A stretch of DNA of 64,000 nt. Origin: Straminergon stramineum (lineage: Eukaryota > Streptophyta > Bryopsida > Hypnales > Calliergonaceae). Of the stretch, positions 57,663 through 64,000 are shown piece by piece. Below the pieces are notes generated by a model. That model was not told where the DNA came from, did not search any database, and worked only from the letters and a program-made list of their open reading frames with translations. How positions within the stretch are numbered: position 1 is the first letter of the stretch; each line of letters opens with the position of its first letter. A program made the position numbers and the translations under genes. The stretch is taken from positions 11,720,501-11,784,500 of the forward strand of contig OY987273.1 of NCBI GenBank assembly GCA_963920665.1, given 5' to 3'.

Positions 57663-59052
57663 TGTTGCATTGTAAATGTGTTCATTATGTGAAAACACAT
57701 AATTGTTTGTTAAATGGGAGGGGTTTTTTTTTCTAGAGTTTCAAGAAACAAATTGGGTCATACTCCACTTGAACTTTTTTTTTTTTATCTCTATTTGACA
57801 AACATTTAGTTCTTTGATTTCTATACTTGAAGATGTTCTAATATTTTAATTTGTTTCTTTGAAGTTGTAAGAAACAAAAGGTAAAGCTTGTTTTATCTTT
57901 CTTTGTTTTTTATAATGGATTAGAAGTCCACATAGATGATGTGAATAGACTTATCGAGGATAGGAGGTGGCCCATAGGGGTATTATGGCCCATGTGGCAT
58001 CTTAGTGACCAAAATCCACTAGCTTAGGTGGATGGCATGGAGGTTGAGGTGGTGGACGAGGTGGAGGGTCATCTTCTTCTTCCTCCTTGTTTTGCTTAGG
58101 AGACCCGTGACTTTGAGAAGGCATTACACATTGTACACAGAGATTTTGGTAATGAAATTTTGAGAGCTTGTGTGTCTTATTTTTTTGTTTCCAAAAAGTT
58201 ATCACTCATTAAATTTGGAGTTAGTATGTGTAAGTTATGAGTTTGGGAGTGTAGTGTTGTGTAGCTGCCTCAAACTTTCAAGAGAGTGAGCTTTGGTAGA
58301 CTATAAAAAGTGGAAAGTACCTTAGTCTTTAGTGAAACTTGGGGAGTTTGTAGATACTTCTTTTATCTTTCCAAAATGAGTTTATTTTCTTGATTTGGAG
58401 TTAGTATGTGAAAGTCATAGTCTTGAGAGTGAAAGGGTGAAGAAATACTTTCGGGTTTTCAAGAGAGTGAACTTTGAAAGGCTATGAAATGTGGACCGTA
58501 ATTTATATTTGAGTGAAACTTAGGGAGGTTGTAGAAACTTCTTTTAGATTTCCAAAATGGGTTTATTTTCTTGATTTGGAGTTAGTATGAGAAAGTTATG
58601 GGCTTGAGAGTGAAGTATAGGTGAGCTGCCTTTGAGTTGGGAAGGGTGAATTTTGACCGATTATAAAAGTCGGACAATATCTTAATTTTGAGTGAATTTT
58701 GGAGAGGTTGTAGAAATTTTTGTTAGCTTTTCAGAGACATATCACACTTAGTTTGGAGTTGTATAGCGGACGTGGTACTCATTCGTCTATCAAACACTTC
58801 TTCAAGGGGAGTTTATGAAGGATATGACTTTTTTTCTACTATTTTTTACCACACATGATGTATATTGCGACTCCATGACATTTTTGGAGGGGTGTATGGA
58901 AATGTGATAGTATTTTTCATATGGCATCATCAGGGGGGGTTTATTATTATGTTTGTGACTTTGGCCATGGGATCTTCCATTATTTGGGCCACATCTAGTT
59001 GCAGCTAGAAAAACCGCGTTTTTCTAAGGCAAGGCCTCTCTACTTGACAACA
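57663..59052. mobile_element. LTR-like insertion (1.39 kb) inside the guest B element
   Basis: Comparison with the uninterrupted B3 copy shows foreign sequence from 57663 to about 59050. It starts TGTTGCATTG and ends CTTGACAACA, giving TG...CA ends and a 5-bp inverted repeat TGTTG/CAACA. The target duplication is unclear; the right end may be three bases shorter. It has no coding region and includes three head-to-tail ~178-bp repeats. A solo LTR is the simplest reading. Confidence 0.65.
58218..58765 (+). repeat. ~178-bp tandem repeat (three units)
   Basis: Units begin with TTGGAGTTAGTATG at about 58218, 58396 and 58576, and a fourth start is at 58752. Each contains GAGAGTGAACTTTG-like and GGTTGTAGAAACTTCTTTTA-like blocks. 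They are about 75-80 percent alike by eye. Confidence 0.8.
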
Positions 59053-59574
59053 GAACCCTCCTTGGTATTTTAGACCCGCACCCACGTCACTCCTAATCGG
59101 ATTCCCGTTCCAGTGTTTTAAATGCACTTGCTCAAGACCAAAATTTCTAGCCTAAACTACGTTACAAACGTTCCTCACAAATCAGATCCAAGTCCCTTCA
59201 AATCCGGATTCCTCCTTTCCTCCTCCTCTCTTACTTACACACACTCACAAGACAACGCCGAAAAGCTGGATATACGACAAATCAAATCCTGATTGTCCAC
59301 TTGGTGACTCAGATTAAAGAAAAGTTGATCAAATACAAATTATAATGCTAAGATGGAATGAGAGGGCAACAAACTTGCCCCTCACTTAAAAACTCAAAAC
59401 AACCAAAGCCAAAAAGGCCAAAAAGCCACCCAAAAATCCAAGTGACCAATCACAAACTTCCCAAAAACCCCGGAAAAGTTAGATCCTATAAATCCGGAAC
59501 TCAGGCCCACATCTGGAAACTCAGATCCCATTCAAAATTCAAATTCTAACTATCTACATTCTAACTATTTTGCC

Positions 59575-61550
59575 TTCTGCGCCTTCTTCTGACTACTCCT
59601 GCCTTGATTTGTTGGTGCCCGGGTGGATGACCTTGGAGTCACTCTCAGAGTTGCCTTTACCAGAGTCATCCTCAACGTTGCCCGGGTCTGGATCTTCCGG
59701 ATTTTCGGAGGAGAGTATTCCCCTTCCATGTCCTCCTCCTCTTCATCTTCAGATCCGGTCCGGTACTCTTCTTCCTTAGATTTCTCAATCTAAGTGATCT
59801 CCCTCTCGTCTTCTTCTCCTAGAGATGTCTCATCCAAAATAATGGTGTCCCTCTCCTTCCTTGCTTGTTGCTGCAGCATGTGCTCGAAACCTTCCAGATG
59901 GGTTCAGGCCAGATTCAACAGTTCTCCAATCTGATCCGCTAGTTCACCCTGGGTTTGTAACCAAGGTGTCTGAAGTGACTCCTTCTCCAGAAGACGGAAT
60001 GTTGGGACAAGTAGCGAGATCGTAACCTCTAGAGGCACTAACTCCTGTGTTGCTTCTGACTGATTAGTTGGCTCTCGAGCTGTCTTCACACTTCCCCAAA
60101 TGGTCTTCTCGAGCTACGTCGAGAAAGGTTTTATAGAGTGTCACAAAGTCTCCCTAGGGGCTTCCGGTCTAGACAGTAGTGGCATTGATGATGTCAACTT
60201 CACCGGAGTCTCCGTGTCAAAGTGGATTTCCGGAAAGTTGGAGAAATCGATGACACGGTCCGGATCAATTCATCCTAGCAACTAGCGCATCTCCTTCAAG
60301 GTAGACTCCATTCTCGAAGAGAAGTCTACCAGGATCTAGATCACCTTGGATCCAGTGAGATGTCTTTCTTTTGCAAGTCGATTTTGTATACGAGTGGCCT
60401 TCACGATCAGGTCTATCGGCTTGTCCACCAATCCGGATAGGTTCTTGACCTGCTATAGGGCTTCCTTCTCCCTCTGCTTTGCTGCGACCAACTCTCCTTG
60501 AGCCCAGCTCAACCTGGCTTGAAGGTCCGTCTTCTCCTTCTCCACGCCTTCAATCTACTTCTCCTTCCTCTCCAGTGCTTCCAGATTTGGAAGTTTCTTC
60601 AAAGCGTCGAGGATGTCTTTCGGCTCTATCCTCAATTCCTTGTTGATCCTTCTAAGTAGATCCACTAGGTTTTCGTGGTACTCTTCAGCTTGTTGTACCC
60701 AATTGAACTCAGTTTTGAAGAATCCGGATATGCCTCCTCCTTCCGCCAAAATCTTCTCTTGAATCGGAAGCTTCCCTCGTGAAGCCAGATCAGTGGATTT
60801 CCTCCGCATCCGATCCAGGAGCTGCTCCTCCTCTTCTAGATCCTCTTCCTCTTCAATTGGCGATTGCTCCGCCTCTACTTCCTCTGTGAGGCCCTACTAC
60901 AAGATGGTGGACCCGGTATTATACTCTACCATTTCCACGTCACTCAGAAGTTCTACATGATGGTAGAGGTGGAATGGGTAAGGACTAATGGGGCTGGTGT
61001 TAGCCTTCCCTACATTGGTGGCAAGCTTGGAGACTACTGCTCCAATCACTTTGCCCCAATTGACTAGTCTACCCTCCATAGCACCAAAGATGGTGTTGGC
61101 TACCATAACCATAACTCGGATAGGCTTTTCCAGATATAGGATGGAGATCAACAACTCTAGGACCCACTTCTGCCTTGCATCTAGGCAGTCATTAATAGCA
61201 TACCCTTCCGTAGAATGGGTTGCATTCCTAAACTTTCCTACTGCAAACTTATCTGTTTGGGAGGCTAATCCGGATCCCTTCTTGGGGAATCTGTAAACCT
61301 TGGCCCAGACCTCATTAGTCCATGTTCTGGGTCGCCCTCTCACTATCAACTCATACTGATTCGAGGCACCTACAATAAGCTCTTAAATCATCCTATCATT
61401 CTTTACGGTTGATGGCCTCAAGAACAGGTCGACACACCCTATCTCACTTAGATCATCCTCCAGCTGTGATCGCTCTCTCATCCTTTTCGAAATGGTCAAA
61501 CAGACCATCTTCCTCGTCACCAATGGTTTCCGGATATCCCCCTCTGCCAT
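59575..61550 (-). pseudogene. Element B protein in guest copy, nearly full length
   Basis: ATG at 61550 opens MAEGDIRKPLVTRKMV. A 150-codon open stretch (61349-60897) holds GRPRTWTNEVWAKVYRFPKK, GYAINDCLDARQKWVLELL, NTIFGAMEGRLVNWGKVI and SPYPFHLYHHVELLS. Then come EEEEDLEEEEQLL, an open stretch with the coiled coil (60809-60555), LTSSMPLLSRPEA, a Glu-rich segment and GRSSQKKAQK. About eleven stops are scattered over about 650 codons. This is the most complete reading of the B protein in the window. The conserved order supports a single ancestral ORF. There is no reverse transcriptase, integrase or DDE core. Confidence 0.65.
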
Positions 61551-61981
61551 TTCAAACTAAAGACTAGACCGAGATCTAGACAATCCGTAGCTCCTAAAGT
61601 GATCACTAACTCACCACTCTTTCTCTCAACTATACGCGCACAAAACAGTTGTGGAAGAAAGAGGAAGAATAAATGAGGGTGGCGGGGTTAAGTACCCATC
61701 ATCTTACCAACCATTCCTAAAGCGAATCGTTTACCCATAACAGATCCCTATTTTTCTAGACCAGAACTCTAGACCTTAGGCTATCGCTATCTGGGTTTCC
61801 GGAATCCGGTTCTGTCCTAGATCTTGTTATAGAACACTTGGAGCATCCTCTCAGCCTTAGGGAGATGTTTAGTCTAAGAAAATTCTAATCTTGTTTTCCT
61901 ATTAGAATTTTGGAAACATTCTATATAACTATAAACTGTTTACTATTAACCCAGGATATTCCGGGATTACGGCTCGCTACA

Positions 61982-62720
61982 GAAAGAGATGTGCTCGCTC
62001 TTGGGGCAAATTGATCTGAACCGTGTCATGGATTTTTCCAACTTTCTGGAAACCCACTTTGATACAAAAACTGCGGTGAAGTTCACAGCATCAGTGCCAC
62101 TATTGGCTAGACCGGAAGTCCCTCAGGAGACTCTCCAATATTCAACAGAGCCCTTCTCAACTCAGTCAGAGAAGACCATCCGAGGGAGCGTGAAGATAGC
62201 GCGAGAGCCAACCAAGCAGCCAGATGCAGCACACAAGTAAGCTCCATCGGAAGTTACGATCTCGCCACCAATTCTGACATTCCGTCTTCCGGAGAAGGAG
62301 ACCCTTTAGACACCCAAGTTGCCAACCCATAGTGACTTGGCAGACCGGATTGGAGGACTCATGAATCTGGCCCACACTCATCCGGAAAGTTTTGAGCACA
62401 TGCTACAGCCGCAACCGAGAAAGGAGAAGACCCCCATCGTTTTGGATGACACCTCTCTAGGTGAAGAAGACAAGAGGGAGGTCACTCAGATTGAGAAATC
62501 TGAGGAAGAGGAGTACCAAACCGGATCGGAAGAGGAAGAAGAGGAGGACATGGAAGAGGAAGACTCGCCTCCAGAAATCCAAAAGATCTAGATCCGAGCA
62601 ACGTTGAGGACGACTTCGGTGAAGGAAACTCCAAAAGCGACTCCAAGGTCGTCCATCCGGGCACCAACAAGGCAAGGTAAGAGCAGTCAGAAGAAGGTGT
62701 GAAAGGCGAAGTAGTTAGAA
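61982..62720 (+). pseudogene. Element B protein, C-terminal part in host copy
   Basis: It resumes with LLGQIDLNRVMDFSNF and continues through a polar region and SDLADRIGGLMNLAHTHPES to an acidic tail (TGSEEEEEEDMEEEDSPPE), then a basic end with APTRQGKSSQKK. Three to four stops interrupt it. It aligns with B3 (38230-38935) and with the guest copy. Confidence 0.6.
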
Positions 62721-63299
62721 TTTAGGATTTGAATTTTGAATCTGATCTGGGTTTCCACGCGTGGGCCCGGGTTCTGGATTTGTAGGATCTAACTTTCCAG
62801 ATTTCTCGAGAGGTCTGTGATTTGTCACCTAGATTTTCGGGTGGTTTTTTGCCTTTGGGTTTTTAAGTGAGGGGTAGGTTTGTTGCCCTCTCATTCCATC
62901 ATAGCGCTTGTAGTTGTTATCTTGTCATCCTTTCTTTAATCTGAGCCACCAAGTGGACATTCAGGAATTGATTTGTCATATATCTAGCTTTCCTATGTTT
63001 GCTTGTGAGAGCATGGAAGTATAAGAGAGAGGAAGAGGAAAGGAGGAATCTGGATCTGAGGTGACTGGATCTGATTTAGGAGGGAACATTTGTGACATAG
63101 TTTAGGATGGTGAATACAATCTTGTGTGTGGTGCCTTTAAAATACTCGAACGGAAATCCGGCTAGGAATGGCATGGGTGTAAGTCCAGAATATCAGGGAA
63201 GGTTTCGTGCAGAGATGAACAACCACTAGAGGAAAAATCTCCATCTTAGTGTCCCCGAAAGGTCTACCAAACCCTATGATTAGTCTAGTGAACGACTAA

Positions 63300-63393
63300 C
63301 AATCCCCCATCAGTTCCGGTTTCTATTGATCTGTCGTTGTAGTGGAGAAGATTGATTACAGCTTTGAGTGACCTGCCTTCCGAATTGGCCATC
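63300..63393 (-). other. Conserved antisense mini-ORF in the B tail (MAN-x-EGRS)
   Basis: On the minus strand an ATG at 63393 opens 35 codons beginning MANSEGRSLKAV and including HYNDRSIETG. The matching positions in the guest tail (plus strand, 57471) and in B7 (minus strand, 10171) give MANLEGRSHKAA and MANPEGRSLRAI. A TATA-like TTGTAWARGGG lies about 110-130 bp before each. It could be the start of a second, antisense gene of the element, or chance conservation inside an LTR-like tail. Confidence 0.4.
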
Positions 63394-63795
63394 GGGAAAG
63401 TTGTGAGAGTGTTTCTCGGTCGAATCTAGTGTAGCAATTGGTCTAAGTGTGTTTTGTGTAGTTTAGAGAGAGAAAAGAGTGAGGAATACGAGTGGTGAGT
63501 CCCTACCCTTTTACAAGATCAAAGGTAGACCCTTTGAGGGTAAAGCAGAGGCACCAAAAACCAGTGTGCATGAGAAGTGACAAATCTGGATTTCGGAAAG
63601 GAGTGGATCCGAATTCGATTCCAGAAAGGTAATAGTCCGGAAAAGAGAGAAAAGAGGTGAAGAGAGAGCTTAAGTTGGTAAAATGGATAATCTCGGCTTG
63701 CAACAATAGTCTAGAATCCCCTAGGACGATATTTTGAGTCATTTTACGACATTTTGGTGTTGTAATGGTACTTATGCTCCACTACACGTACGACA

Positions 63796-64000
63796 ATGAC
63801 TTTTTACTACATAATGGCATACCATTGCAAATCCAAAGCTTGTAACAGTCACAAACATTGTAGTATTTTCATTCTTCTCAAAAAGGCTATCCTATCATAA
63901 ATAGAACTACTACAACTGCAACCTCACCTTGCTATTAAACTTCTCCTTTGCCTCAAATATCTCTGGTCCTTGACTATATCCAATATATTTCAAGGATCTT
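63796..64000. other. Unassigned sequence at window end
   Basis: AT-rich sequence outside the host B element. Nothing recognisable. Its first five bases, ATGAC, form the right target duplication. Confidence 0.4.

Larger units (their letters stand above)
57066..61981 (-). mobile_element. Element B guest copy, antisense, itself interrupted
   Basis: Read on the minus strand it starts at 61981 (TGTAGCGAGCC, a variant of the B 5' end) and runs to 59053. After a 1.39-kb insert it continues from 57662 to its 3' end at 57066 (inverted TGTTGTATGC). The two parts add up to about 3.53 kb, the same as the host. Target duplications are GAAGG (57061-57065) and GAAAG (61982-61986). The continuity of the two parts is shown by the undisturbed copy B3, which spans the insertion point around 39415. 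Confidence 0.85.
55366..63795 (+). mobile_element. Element B host copy, split by an antisense element B
   Basis: The host element consists of 55366-57065 and 61982-63795, together about 3.51 kb. It starts TGTCGCAAGACGG and ends GTACGACA. Flanks ATGAT (55361-55365) and ATGAC (63796-63800) match at four of five bases. Between the halves sits another B element in antisense, flanked by GAAGG and GAAAG. The reading frame stops at codons for VLK-type sequence before the insertion and resumes with LLGQIDL after it. This is the only B copy in the window with both natural ends. Confidence 0.85.

Noticed and set aside
1..64000. CRISPR arrays, operons, tRNA and rRNA genes
   Set aside because: No spacer-repeat arrays, no operon-like gene runs and no recognisable tRNA or rRNA sequence were seen; tRNAs were not searched exhaustively by hand.

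Overview
This looks like nuclear DNA of a streptophyte, most likely a land plant. The evidence is short interstitial arrays of the plant-type telomere unit TTTAGGG, CACTA-type transposons, TATA-box promoters, introns of about 60-115 bp with GT/AG ends, an AT-rich background, and a 200-base run of N typical of a scaffold gap. No intact host gene was found. The window is a graveyard of transposable elements and decayed multi-copy genes, with nested insertions. Several families (DUF7869-like, SWIM-like, DNA-methylase-like) recall gene sets I associate with non-seed plants, but the species cannot be fixed from the sequence.

Layout. 1-2.8 kb: a DUF4216 fragment of a CACTA transposase. 2.8-7.8 kb: element A1 next to a truncated element B1. 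8.7-9.05 kb: a GC-rich minisatellite. 9.4-11.5 kb: a basic reading frame, the gap, the 3' tail of a B element, and a SWIM-like pseudogene. 12-19 kb: two copies of a MITE and a DUF7869-like transposase pseudogene (D1). 18.7-21.3 kb: two non-autonomous CACTA elements in opposite orientation. 24.7-26 kb: a solo LTR with a perfect 5-bp target-site duplication. 27-29.8 kb: a decayed gene (C1) cut by element B2. 30.2-33.6 kb: element A2, inverted relative to A1. 34-39.5 kb: a third MITE, a minisatellite and element B3. 40-44 kb: D2, the best preserved DUF7869-like copy, with an array of dyad-symmetric motifs upstream. 45.9-54.0 kb: C2, a multi-exon pseudogene with a DNA-methylase-like domain, whose intron holds a complete 3.5-kb Tc1-like transposon. 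54.2-54.6 kb: fragment D3. 55.4-63.8 kb: a B element holding a second B element in antisense, which itself holds a 1.39-kb LTR-like insert.

Most unusual are the A and B elements. They are 3.36-3.53 kb units that start TGTYGC, end CGACA and lie between near-matching 5-bp duplications. They show no internal direct repeat and encode one related protein: a conserved N-terminal domain, an acidic linker and a coiled coil. They behave either as very long solo LTRs carrying an ORF or as an undescribed non-autonomous class. Dyad motifs recur in arrays beside or inside the D, C and MITE families, which hints at shared binding sites. Stops in the transposon genes are often explained by C-to-T or G-to-A transitions, as expected after cytosine methylation.
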